64,000 nt of DNA from Ancylobacter gelatini. Its GTDB lineage: Bacteria > Pseudomonadota > Alphaproteobacteria > Rhizobiales > Xanthobacteraceae. This document shows, piece after piece, positions 54,661-62,408 of this stretch. Numbering within the stretch: position 1 is the stretch's first letter; every line of letters starts with the position of its first letter. A program made the translations under genes and the position numbers. The stretch lies in assembly GCF_022601675.1 (NCBI RefSeq), contig NZ_JAKVIL010000003.1:310001-374000 (forward strand), written 5' to 3'. Below the pieces are notes generated by a model that worked only from the letters and a program-made list of their open reading frames with translations, was not told where the DNA came from and made no database searches.

Positions 54661-55170
54661 TCACGTCTCCGCGAGCAGGCGCACCTGCGCCAGGTTGAGG
54701 GGTACCTGTTGGCGGCCGTCGAAATAGATGAAGCGCAGGCGCCGGCGCCGCGAGACCATGGCCGCCGGCAACGGGTCATAGCGGAAACTGCCGCCGCCCA
54801 GATGCGGCATCACCGCGCCGACATCGGTCACGTCGTCGGTTTCCACCCGCAGCAGGCTGATATGCCCCCCATCCTGCGTCACCGCGTCGAACGGCACGCG
54901 CGCGAGGCGCAGGAAGCTGGTCGGGTCGCTGGCGGAGGCGAAGCCCTCGACGAACGCCTTCTCCACCAGGTCGAGATCGGGCTCGGCATGGGCGTGGTCC
55001 GCATCTTCCGGCGGCTCCGGCAGATGCGGGGTCTGCCACTGCACCGCGCGCGGCAGGTGGCCGTGATTATGGGCGGGGGCATGGCTGTGGCTGTGGGGGT
55101 GGCCGTGCGAATGGCCGTGCGAATGCCCGCCGGCGCCATGGTCGTGATGGTGGTCGTGGCCGCGATGCAT
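54661..55170 (-). CDS. Histidine-rich protein downstream of guanidine hydrolase, putative nickel-handling factor
   Basis: The 169-residue protein begins with an extreme histidine-rich segment: 17 of the first 38 residues are histidine, mostly in HSHGH/HPHSH patterns, and DHAHAE follows soon after. The rest (about 57-169) is a compact domain with VEGFASASDPTSFLRLARVPFD and LRFIYFDGRQQVPLNLAQVRLL that I do not recognise. Such tails bind nickel or zinc in chaperones such as HypB, UreE and SlyD. It is on the operon strand, 139 bp after the guanidine hydrolase-type gene, a nickel enzyme in its known members. A metal donor or store for that enzyme is inferred, not shown. Confidence 0.75.
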   Translation of the reverse strand: MHRGHDHHHDHGAGGHSHGHSHGHPHSHSHAPAHNHGHLPRAVQWQTPHLPEPPEDADHAHAEPDLDLVEKAFVEGFASASDPTSFLRLARVPFDAVTQDGGHISLLRVETDDVTDVGAVMPHLGGGSFRYDPLPAAMVSRRRRLRFIYFDGRQQVPLNLAQVRLLAET

Positions 55171-55189
55171 GGGAAACTCCTTGTCGAGA

Positions 55190-55300
55190 TCCTCTCCCCG
55201 CGGGCAGAGGTGGCCGGCGAAGCGGGGCGGCGAGGGGCGCGAGTGCGCCGCGGCGCCGCTCCCTCACCACCGCCCTCTCCGCGAGGGGAGAGGGCGTGGC
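55190..55300. repeat. REP-like palindromic element
   Basis: The gap between the hydrolase gene and the histidine-rich gene holds CCTCTCCCCGCGGGCAGAGG and, at its other end, a perfect hairpin GCCCTCTCC/GGAGAGGGC (55272-55280 and 55287-55295), separated by GC-rich sequence including GGCGAGGGGCG. This arrangement resembles dispersed palindromic elements common in Rhizobiales. It may stabilise or partly terminate the operon mRNA. Confidence 0.65.
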
Positions 55301-55309
55301 CTCGTTTCT

Positions 55310-56530
55310 TCAGAAGCTCACCGGCTTGTCGATGATCGATTTATGCGCGCCGAGCTTGCCATGGGCGACCATCGAGCCCAGCGCTTCCACGCAGACCCGG
55401 GTGGCGAACAGGGCGGTGATGTCGGAGGTGTCGTAGGGCGGGGAGACCTCGACCACTTCCAGCCCGCACAGCCCTTCGGCGGCGACCAGCCCGAGAATCT
55501 TCAGCGCCTCGCGCGGCAGGAAGCCGCCCGGCTCCGGCCAGCCGGTGCCGGGCACGAAGCCGCAGTCGATCGAATCGACGTCGAAGGAGATGTACACCGC
55601 GTCGGCGTCCTTCCAGGCCAGTTCCAGCGCGATCTCGGCGGTCTTCTCCAGCCCGATCTTCTCGATATCGTCAATGGTGAGCACGTTGGTTCCGCGCGCC
55701 CGTGCCTCCTGCACGCCGTAGCGCGGCACCTGCCAGCCGCCAATGCCGAGCTGGACCAGGTTCTTGGGCGAGACGTTCGGCAGATTGGTCGCCCAGTACC
55801 AGGGCGTGGTGTGCATGCGCTCGTCGAGATCCTTCTCCTGGCAGTCGATGTGCCGGTCGAAATGGATGATGCCGATGCGCTTGGAGGTGCATTCGGCGAT
55901 GCCGCGCACGCAGGGAAAGCCGATCGAATGGTCGCCGCCCAGCATCACCGGCAGCGCGCCGGACGAGAAGACGTGGGAGACGCCCTTGGAAATCTGGTCG
56001 AAGCTCTTTTCGAGGTTGGCGGGAATGGTGAACACGTCGCCGACATCGCACAGCGTCATCTGCTCGCGCAGATCGACGCCGAGTTCGTAATTGTAGGGCG
56101 TGTAGAGCGCGGAGATGCGGCGAATGCCCTGCGGCCCGAAGCGGGTGCCGGGGCGATAGGTGGTGCCGCTGTCGAACGGAATGCCCATCACCGCCGCGTC
56201 GAATTTGCCGACATCGCGGACATTCTCGACATAGGGCGCCTTCATGAAGGTGTTGATGCCGGCGAAATGCGGCAGCTCGCCGCGCGCGAAGGTCGGGATC
56301 GACTTGTCGTTGATGGATTCGGCACCGGGCAGGCCCATGTCGAGCGCCCATTGCTGTTCCTTGCGCCAGCCCTGTTCGGAAAGACCCGCCTCGGCATCCA
56401 GCGACTTCCAGCCCTGCATGTCCTTGAGCTCGAAATTCGGGTGGTGGCGGCGCGCGCGTGGCGGGGTCGGCGCGAGGCCGGCGGCGCGGCGGGCACGGGA
56501 GGGAAGGGGTCGATGATGGAAGGCGTTCAT
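55310..56530 (-). CDS. gdmH: Guanidine hydrolase-type ureohydrolase (nickel enzyme)
   Basis: The 406-residue ureohydrolase belongs to the agmatinase fold but has features that set it with guanidine hydrolase (Sll1077/GdmH type): a long N-terminal extension, GGDHSIGF, an altered metal motif HFDRHIDCQ where agmatinases have DAHxD, and SFDVDSID followed by PGTGWPEPGG. Known GdmH splits guanidine to urea and ammonia and needs nickel. Its start overlaps the stop of the ABC ATPase gene by four bases, and the operon is led by a guanidine-I riboswitch, which strongly supports the assignment. Agmatinase or guanidinobutyrase activity is the alternative. Confidence 0.9.
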   Translation of the reverse strand: MNAFHHRPLPSRARRAAGLAPTPPRARRHHPNFELKDMQGWKSLDAEAGLSEQGWRKEQQWALDMGLPGAESINDKSIPTFARGELPHFAGINTFMKAPYVENVRDVGKFDAAVMGIPFDSGTTYRPGTRFGPQGIRRISALYTPYNYELGVDLREQMTLCDVGDVFTIPANLEKSFDQISKGVSHVFSSGALPVMLGGDHSIGFPCVRGIAECTSKRIGIIHFDRHIDCQEKDLDERMHTTPWYWATNLPNVSPKNLVQLGIGGWQVPRYGVQEARARGTNVLTIDDIEKIGLEKTAEIALELAWKDADAVYISFDVDSIDCGFVPGTGWPEPGGFLPREALKILGLVAAEGLCGLEVVEVSPPYDTSDITALFATRVCVEALGSMVAHGKLGAHKSIIDKPVSF

Positions 56531-57354
56531 GGATTGCTCCTCGCCGAAAGGTCCGCGCCGTCGCGGACGGAACTGGATGTTGCGCTCGGCCCGCCGTCGA
56601 GCGGACGGGAGAAGCCGAGCACCGGAACCGGGCCGTCCCGGGTCAGGTCGAGATCGTAGGTGATGTGGGCGCCGAAGCGGTTCGGCTCCTGCGGGTCGAT
56701 GCGCTTCTTGTCGAGGGCGATCAGCCGGGTGCCGAGGCCGAACGCCTCCTTCAGGTCATGGGTGACCATGATCACCGTCATGCCGTGCTCGCGCCAGAGC
56801 GGCTTGATCAATTGGTGCATCTGGGTGCGGGTGCCGGGGTCGAGCGCGCCGAACGGCTCGTCGAGCAGCAGCACCTTGGGCTCCTTGGCGAGCGCCTGCG
56901 CGATGGCGAGGCGCTGCTGCTGGCCGCCCGAAAGCGCGCTCGGGTATTTATTGGCGTGCGGGCCGAGCCCCACGCCATCCACCAGCAGCTTGGCCTTTTC
57001 CAGCGCGCTGCGCCGGCGCGCGCCGAACAGCTTGGCGAGGAACGGGCTCTCGGCGAATTCATAGGACGCCAGCACGTTGCCGAGCACGGTGAGATGGGGA
57101 AACACCGAATAGCGCTGGAACACCACGCCGCGATCCGGCCCCGGCTCGGCGGGCAGCGGGGCGCCGTCGAGCGTGAGTGTGCCGCGTGTCGGCCGGTCCT
57201 GCCCCAGCACCATGCGCAGGAAGGTCGACTTGCCGCAGCCGGACGGGCCGACCACCGAGACGAAGGCGCCGGAGGCGATGTCGATATTGACGCTCTCCAG
57301 CACGATCTGGTCGCCATATTCGACCCAGACGTCGCGCACCTTGATCGCACTCAT
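56527..57354 (-). CDS. ABC transporter ATPase, NitT/TauT type, guanidine uptake
   Basis: The 275-residue ATPase has Walker A GPSGCGKST, signature LSGGQQQR, Walker B VLLLDEPFGALD and the switch histidine in VTHDL. It energises the adjacent permease. Its start directly abuts the permease stop, and its own stop overlaps the hydrolase start, so all are one operon. Substrate assignment comes from the riboswitch and the hydrolase. Confidence 0.93.
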   Translation of the reverse strand: MSAIKVRDVWVEYGDQIVLESVNIDIASGAFVSVVGPSGCGKSTFLRMVLGQDRPTRGTLTLDGAPLPAEPGPDRGVVFQRYSVFPHLTVLGNVLASYEFAESPFLAKLFGARRRSALEKAKLLVDGVGLGPHANKYPSALSGGQQQRLAIAQALAKEPKVLLLDEPFGALDPGTRTQMHQLIKPLWREHGMTVIMVTHDLKEAFGLGTRLIALDKKRIDPQEPNRFGAHITYDLDLTRDGPVPVLGFSRPLDGGPSATSSSVRDGADLSARSNP

Positions 57355-58176
57355 CTAGCGCCGCTCCCCGACATAGGCCCAGGGGAAGGCCCCGCGCGCG
57401 ATCTTTGCCAGTGCGAGGTCGAGCACATAGGCCAGCAGCGTGATCCAGGCGACATAGGGGATGATCACGTCCATGGCGAGATAGCGCCGCACCAGGAAGA
57501 TTCGGTAGCCGAGCCCGTTCTCCGCCGCGATCGCCTCGGCCGAAATCAGGAACAGGAAGGCCGGGCCGATGGAGAGCCGCAGCGCCTCCAGAAGGCGCGG
57601 CATCGCCTGCGGCAGGGCCACCCGCAGCACGGTCTGCCAGGTCGAGGCGCCCAGGGTCTGCGCCTTCACCATCTGCTCGATCGGGATCGCGCCCACGCTC
57701 ATGGCGAGGTCGCGCACCAGGAAGGGCGCGATGCCGATCACGATCAGCACCACTTTCGACAGTTCGCCGAGCCCGAACACGATGAACAGGATCGGCAGCA
57801 GCGCCATGGGCGGGATCATCGACAGCACCGCCACCAGCGGGGCGAAGCCCGCCCGCACCAGCGGCAGCATGCCGAGCGCCAGCCCGATGACGAGACCGGT
57901 GAGCGTGGCGAAGCCAAGCCCCAGCCCGAGCCGCTGCAGGCTGGCGCCGGTGTCGGCCCACAGCACCAGCGTTCCGGTGCGCCGGTCCGGCTCGGTCGCC
58001 ATGCGGGTGATGGTCGACGCCATTTCCGAGATCGGCGGCAGCAGCTTGTCGTCCGGGTTCACGGCCCGGCGTTCCGCCGAGCCGAGAATGTAGATGAAGA
58101 CGAGGAGGGCGAATGGAAGCATGGCGAGCAGAACCCGTGCTCCCGGCCCCGGCACGATGTTCATGGCGCGACGCAT
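57355..58176 (-). CDS. ABC transporter permease, NitT/TauT type, guanidine uptake
   Basis: The 273-residue inner membrane permease has about six helices and the EAA loop that contacts the ATPase (MVKAQTLGASTWQTVLRVALPQAMP). It resembles nitrate/taurine-type importers. It lies 26 bp after the binding-protein gene and directly precedes the ATPase gene. Confidence 0.93.
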   Translation of the reverse strand: MRRAMNIVPGPGARVLLAMLPFALLVFIYILGSAERRAVNPDDKLLPPISEMASTITRMATEPDRRTGTLVLWADTGASLQRLGLGLGFATLTGLVIGLALGMLPLVRAGFAPLVAVLSMIPPMALLPILFIVFGLGELSKVVLIVIGIAPFLVRDLAMSVGAIPIEQMVKAQTLGASTWQTVLRVALPQAMPRLLEALRLSIGPAFLFLISAEAIAAENGLGYRIFLVRRYLAMDVIIPYVAWITLLAYVLDLALAKIARGAFPWAYVGERR

Positions 58177-58202
58177 GCGGCGACCCCCTGCCTTTGGGTG
58201 GC

Positions 58203-59309
58203 TCAGAGCTTGCCGTCGGCGGCCATCGCCATGAAGCTGTCGTCAAAGCGCAGCTTCACATTGTCCGGCGAGCCCAGCGTCACCCCGCCGGGGAACGCCA
58301 TGCCGACCGCGTCCTTGCTCTTGGCGCCGTCGCCGAGCAGGCCGTGCTCGAAGGAGAACGAACTGACCAGATCCATGGTCTTGGGCAGCGCCGCGCTCTT
58401 GGTGAAGGCCACCGCCTCGGCGGGGGTAAAGAACATCTTGGTCGCGGCGAGCTGCGCGTCGTAGCCCGCGAGGTCGGTGCCGGACAGCTTGCCGAGTTCG
58501 GCGCGCACTTCCTTGCCCTTCTCGCCCGGGTCGGCGATCAGCGCCAGCGTCTCGTACCAGATGCCGACCAGCGCCTTGCCGAAGTCCGGATTGTCCTTCA
58601 GCGTCTCGCTGTTCACGCCGAGCATGTCGATGATCTCACCGGGAATCTGCGAGGAGTTGAACACCTTGTTGGCGCCCGGCTCGGCCTCGACTTCCGCCAG
58701 CAGCGGGTTCCAGGTCACCACCGTGGTGACGTCGGCCGACTTGAAGGCCGCCACCATGTCGGCGTCGGAGGTGTTGACTACCTTCACGTCCTTCTCGGCG
58801 AGGCCCGCTGTTTCGAGGGCGCGCGCCAGCAGATAGTGCGAGACCGAAAGCTCGACGAGGTTGATGCTCTGGCCCTTCAGCTCGGCCGGGGTCTTGGCGG
58901 TCTTCGAGACGATGCCGTCATTGCCGTTGGAAAAGTCGCCGATGATCACCGCCGTGGTATCGACGCCGCCGGCGGCGGGAATGGTCAGCGCGTCCATATT
59001 GGTCAGCGTCACGCCGTCGAACTTGCCGGCGGTGTACTGGTTGATGGATTCCACATAGTCGTTGATCTGGGTGACATCGATGGTGATGCCGTATTTGTCG
59101 GCCCATTTCTTGACGATGCCGGCGTCGGCGGCATAGGCCCAGGGCATCCAGCCGACATAGATCGTCCAGGCGATGTTGAAGTCCTTCTTCGGCGCGGCTT
59201 CAGCTGGCGCGAAGGAGAGGGCGAGGGCGGCCACGCCGGCCGCGCCGAGCGCCAGCGAACGCAACCGGGTGAAACGCAGTCGAGGGGCACGCTGGGTACG
59301 ACAAAGCAT
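58203..59309 (-). CDS. ABC transporter substrate-binding protein, guanidine uptake
   Basis: The 368-residue periplasmic protein has a signal peptide (LRSLALGAAGVAALALSFAPAEA) and the NitT/TauT binding-protein fold: WTIYVGWMPWAYAADAGIVKKWADKYGI near the N-terminus and a TNMDALTIPAAGGVDTTAVI block. I chose the ATG at 59309, with GGGAG upstream; longer in-frame starts fall inside the riboswitch and are not credible. As first gene after a guanidine-I aptamer it should bind guanidinium. Some relatives are annotated as nitrate, taurine or urea binding proteins. Confidence 0.92.
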   Translation of the reverse strand: MLCRTQRAPRLRFTRLRSLALGAAGVAALALSFAPAEAAPKKDFNIAWTIYVGWMPWAYAADAGIVKKWADKYGITIDVTQINDYVESINQYTAGKFDGVTLTNMDALTIPAAGGVDTTAVIIGDFSNGNDGIVSKTAKTPAELKGQSINLVELSVSHYLLARALETAGLAEKDVKVVNTSDADMVAAFKSADVTTVVTWNPLLAEVEAEPGANKVFNSSQIPGEIIDMLGVNSETLKDNPDFGKALVGIWYETLALIADPGEKGKEVRAELGKLSGTDLAGYDAQLAATKMFFTPAEAVAFTKSAALPKTMDLVSSFSFEHGLLGDGAKSKDAVGMAFPGGVTLGSPDNVKLRFDDSFMAMAADGKL

Positions 59310-59404
59310 CAGGGTCTCCCGTGTCTGCCGGGGCGGCCCGTGAGGATCAGCTCGGGGGAGAAGGCCGGGTGACATACCGGAGGCCTTCGCCGCGACGATC
59401 GTCG

Positions 59405-59522
59405 CACGAGCCTCCCGGGCTTTTATCCCGCCGTGGACCCGGCGAATGTGGTGGGACACCTGTCCCCCGCCGGGCTGTCCCTCTCGGTCCAGTCACGCCC
59501 TGTTCGGCGCCGGAACCCTAGG
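59405..59522 (-). ncRNA. Guanidine-I (ykkC) riboswitch aptamer
   Basis: Read on the minus strand, the element contains the diagnostic ykkC blocks in order: CTAGGGTTCCG (5' end near 59521), ACTGGACCGAGAGGGACAG, then, after a variable stem, CACGGCGGGATAAAAGC followed by CCGGGAGG (3' end near 59410). These match the conserved core of guanidine-I aptamers, which bind guanidinium and turn expression on. It lies about 100 bases before the binding-protein gene, with a ureohydrolase of the guanidine-hydrolase type in the same operon. Confidence 0.95.
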
Positions 59523-59536
59523 AACAACCAAAGGGT

Positions 59537-59551
59537 AGCGGTATTACCGCT
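59537..59551. promoter_or_regulatory. Dyad just upstream of riboswitch
   Basis: AGCGGTATTACCGCT has 7-base arms around a single centre base. It lies about 15 bp before the aptamer 5' end, where the operon promoter must be, so a DNA-binding repressor or activator may act in addition to the RNA switch. Confidence 0.5.
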
Positions 59552-59589
59552 TGAAATGGAAGCCTCTAATGTCGGCAATGCCGCCCTGT

Positions 59590-59612
59590 CCGCGCCGAAA
59601 ATTTCGGCGCGG
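59590..59612. promoter_or_regulatory. 23-bp near-perfect dyad upstream of guanidine operon
   Basis: CCGCGCCGAAA and its exact reverse complement TTTCGGCGCGG flank one A. It could be a second operator for the guanidine operon. A terminator role is unlikely, as no U-run follows on either strand. Confidence 0.5.
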
Positions 59613-59781
59613 CGCCCGTGTCGCGGGCAGAATATCGTTCGGCGTTCCAGAAAAGCGAGACGTCAGACTGTATGAATAAGTTGTAGGAATATCATACGCA
59701 CTGTTTTTCGCTGGGAACGTCCGAAGCGGACCGACGTAAAGCTAGCCCGGCGGGGGCGGGTTATTGCCGGGCGGCCGGATT

Positions 59782-60429
59782 TTACTTGGTGCCGAAAATG
59801 CGGTCGCCGGCGTCGCCGATGCCCGGCACGATATAGCCGTGATCGTTGAGGTGGCTGTCGACCGCGGCGGCGTAGACCGGCACGTCGGGATGGGCGTCGT
59901 GGAACACTTTCAGCCCTTCCGGGGCGGCGATCAGGCAGACGAACTTGATGGACTGGCAGCCGGCCGCCTTCACCTGGTCCACCGCCGCCGCCGCCGAATT
60001 GCCGGTGGCGAGCATCGGATCGACCACGATGGCGGTGCGCTCGGAAATATCGCGCGGCAGCTTGAGATAATATTCGACGGCCTGCAGCGACACCGGGTCG
60101 CGATAAAGCCCGACATGGCCGACACGGGCGGCGGGCAGGATTTCCAGCATGCCCTCCAGAATGCCGCCACCGGCGCGCAGCACCGAGACGAGGCACAGCT
60201 TCTTGCCGGCCACCACCGGCGCCTGCATCGTGGTCAGCGGGGTCTCGATCTCGATCATCTCCAGCGGCATGTCGCGGGTCACCTCATAGGCGAGCAGCAT
60301 GCTGATCTCGCGCAGCAGCAGGCGGAACTCGTTCGCCGGGGTGCGCGAGCGGCGCATCAGCGTCAGCTTGTGCTGGATCATCGGGTGATCGACGACGAAG
60401 GTGTTGGAAGGCAGCACGGGCGCGTTCAT
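59782..60429 (-). CDS. upp: Uracil phosphoribosyltransferase
   Basis: The 215-residue enzyme joins uracil to PRPP to make UMP. It shows [27 protein letters not shown] and the PRPP loop [15 protein letters not shown]. The ATG at 60429 gives the standard N-terminus; the frame stays open much further upstream but only antisense to URC1. Divergent pairing with URC1 and URC4 supports a role in the URC uracil-degradation pathway, where this enzyme gives the first step. Confidence 0.95.
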   Translation of the reverse strand: MNAPVLPSNTFVVDHPMIQHKLTLMRRSRTPANEFRLLLREISMLLAYEVTRDMPLEMIEIETPLTTMQAPVVAGKKLCLVSVLRAGGGILEGMLEILPAARVGHVGLYRDPVSLQAVEYYLKLPRDISERTAIVVDPMLATGNSAAAAVDQVKAAGCQSIKFVCLIAAPEGLKVFHDAHPDVPVYAAAVDSHLNDHGYIVPGIGDAGDRIFGTK

Positions 60430-60666
60430 TTTCTGTTTCTCACGGGACGCGTTGAAGAGGGTAGCTTCCCATAGGCACCGGGGTGCGCCAAGGGTGTTCG
60501 CCGGGTCGTGCCCAAGCGCGATACAAAAAACGGACCGTTTCGTCCGAAATTTTCGAATCACCGCCGGCTGACCCCCTTGCGGGCCGCGCCAAATCGCGCT
60601 CTCCTTCATTGCTTCCGAAACACCGGCGGCCGGAAGTTGTCTGGCCGGGCGAGAAGCGAGCGACAC

Positions 60667-61935
60667 ATGTCTGCCAATGCCGGCACCGGCGGCCGTTCCC
60701 GCAATCACATCGTCCTCACCTCCCATGGCGCCTCGACCGGCGTGTCCGGTTCGGCGCCGCTGCTGGACTGGGGGGCGCCCACGCCCGCCGCGCGCGGGCC
60801 GATCGTCGCGACCCTGACCGACCCCAAGCACCGCAATGCCATCGGCACCCATGCCGGCGGCTATGCGGTCTATCGGGCGCTGGCCATCGCCGCCGGCTCG
60901 CTGCCGGCCGATTTCAAGGCCGACCTCACCAACACCGCGCCGTCCGACGCCATCGGCCCGCACCCGCAATGGGGCGACCCGAAGAAGATCGTGTCGCTCG
61001 ATCCATGGGGCCATGTCACCGGCGAGGTGTTCGCGGACGCCATCGCGGCCGGCATCGACGTGCGGCCCTCCATCGCCATCACCCGCGCCCATATCGACAT
61101 GCCGGAAATCCGCGACGCCATCCGCGCCGGGCGGCTGAAGATTGACGGCGACATCATCGGCCCCAAGGGCGATGTCCGCGTCACCAAGGCGGCGATCGAT
61201 CCGGTGTGGTACCTGCCGGGCATCGCCGAGCGCTTCGGCGTCACCGAGGGCGCGCTGCGCCGCGCGCTGTTCGAGCACACCGGCGGCATGTTCCCGGAAC
61301 TGGTGACGCGGGGCGACCTCAAGGTGTTCCTGCCCCCGATCGGCGGCATGACGCTCTACATGTTCGGCGACGTGTCGAAGATCGGCGACGGCGTGACGCC
61401 GCTCGCCTGCCGCGTCCATGACGAGTGCAACGGCTCGGATGTGTTCTCCTCCGACATCTGCACCTGCCGGCCCTATCTCGCCCATGGCATCGAGATGTGC
61501 GTGGAGATGGCGCAGCAGGGCGGCACCGGCCTCGTGGTCTATAACCGCAAGGAAGGCCGGGCGCTGGGCGAGGTCACCAAGTTCCTCGTCTACAATGCCC
61601 GCAAGCGGCAGGAGGGTGGCGACCTGCCCGAGACCTATTTCAAGCGCACCGAATGCGTGGCCGGCGTGCAGGACATGCGCTTCCAGGAGTTGATGCCGGA
61701 CGTGTTCCACTGGCTCGGCGTCGACCGCATCGACCGCTTCGCCTCGATGAGCGACATGAAGTTCAACGCGCTGGACCGCGCCGGCATTCAGGTCATCGAG
61801 CGTGTGCCGATCCCGGCCGACCTTATTCCCCTCGATGCGCGGGTTGAGATGGAAGCGAAGGTATCCGCCGGATATTACGGCGTCGGCTTCGACAGCCAGT
61901 ACGACGCGACGCAGGGGCGCGGCCTTAAAGACTAA
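60667..61935 (+). CDS. URC1-type GTP cyclohydrolase II homologue
   Basis: The 422-residue protein is a GTP cyclohydrolase II relative with a long N-terminal domain. Zinc cysteines are kept ([20 protein letters not shown] corresponds to HSEC...CDC of RibA), but the RibA block QEGRGIGL is changed to KEGRALGEV. Size and neighbours fit the Urc1 group, required for uracil degradation in yeasts and found beside URC4 in bacteria, rather than riboflavin synthesis. ATG 60667 is chosen over a longer start that lacks family sequence. A YjdM-like gene and URC4 follow. Confidence 0.88.
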   Translation: MSANAGTGGRSRNHIVLTSHGASTGVSGSAPLLDWGAPTPAARGPIVATLTDPKHRNAIGTHAGGYAVYRALAIAAGSLPADFKADLTNTAPSDAIGPHPQWGDPKKIVSLDPWGHVTGEVFADAIAAGIDVRPSIAITRAHIDMPEIRDAIRAGRLKIDGDIIGPKGDVRVTKAAIDPVWYLPGIAERFGVTEGALRRALFEHTGGMFPELVTRGDLKVFLPPIGGMTLYMFGDVSKIGDGVTPLACRVHDECNGSDVFSSDICTCRPYLAHGIEMCVEMAQQGGTGLVVYNRKEGRALGEVTKFLVYNARKRQEGGDLPETYFKRTECVAGVQDMRFQELMPDVFHWLGVDRIDRFASMSDMKFNALDRAGIQVIERVPIPADLIPLDARVEMEAKVSAGYYGVGFDSQYDATQGRGLKD

Positions 61936-61959
61936 GGCCGGGCCGGAAACAGGAAGACC

Positions 61960-62256
61960 ATGGCAGACGACGATTACGTTTATGACGAGGCGACGGGCGA
62001 GTGGCGCCCCGCCTCGGAGCTTGCGGCCGAGGCGGCCGCCGCCAGCGCGGTGCGCGACGCCTCCGGCAATCTGCTCGCCGACGGGGATTCGGTGGTCCTG
62101 ATCAAGGACCTCAAGGTGAAGGGCGCCGGCCAGACCCTGAAGCAGGGCACGGTCATCCGCTCGATCCGCCTCACCGACAACCCGGAAGAGATCGACTGCC
62201 GCCACGACGCCATCAAGGGCCTCGTGCTGCGCACCGAATTCGTGCGCAAGCGCTGA
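61960..62256 (+). CDS. YjdM/PhnA C-terminal domain protein lacking the zinc ribbon
   Basis: The 98-residue protein carries the YjdM (formerly PhnA) C-terminal domain: [25 protein letters not shown]-type sequence, [31 protein letters not shown]. The N-terminal zinc ribbon of typical YjdM is absent; the short acidic [19 protein letters not shown] stands there instead, without cysteines. Despite the old name there is no evidence for a phosphonate role. AGGAAG precedes the ATG. It lies 24 bp after URC1, so it is probably in the same operon. Confidence 0.85.
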   Translation: MADDDYVYDEATGEWRPASELAAEAAAASAVRDASGNLLADGDSVVLIKDLKVKGAGQTLKQGTVIRSIRLTDNPEEIDCRHDAIKGLVLRTEFVRKR

Positions 62257-62304
62257 GGCGTCCCACGCGGCGCTGGCGGCGATCCGCCCGCCCCGCCCCT
62301 CATG

Positions 62305-62332
62305 ATCCCGGAGCCGCGCCGCGATCCGGGAT
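62305..62332. repeat. Inverted repeat between yjdM-like gene and URC4
   Basis: ATCCCGGA (62305-62312) and TCCGGGAT (62325-62332) form an 8-bp stem with a 12-base loop. TGGTTGTCTT follows, so it may be a weak terminator. The sequence also resembles palindromic REP units of Rhizobiales. Confidence 0.45.
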
Positions 62333-62408
62333 TGGTTGTCTTCCCCTATCGGGCATCCCGGACCGGGCCGATGCCGGTCGGTCCTGACGGCGCCTGGAGA
62401 GAAATTGC

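Larger units (their letters stand above)
59310..59781. other. Regulatory region upstream of the guanidine operon
   Basis: This 472-bp gap holds no gene. From the operon outward it contains a leader with a perfect palindrome GCGACGATCGTCGC (59392-59405) and a GAAGGCC/GGCCTTC hairpin (59360-59388), the riboswitch aptamer, and two strong dyads (59537-59551 and 59590-59612), then the end of upp. No U-rich terminator follows the hairpin, so the switch mechanism is unclear. Confidence 0.7.

Noticed and set aside
59310-59459. Longer start for the guanidine-binding protein
   Set aside because: It would translate through the riboswitch aptamer and put a long basic segment before the signal peptide; the ATG at 59309 has a good ribosome site.
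60430-62205. Upstream extension of the upp reading frame
   Set aside because: The extra N-terminal sequence is antisense to URC1 and the YjdM-like gene and has no family match; upp has a standard start at 60429.
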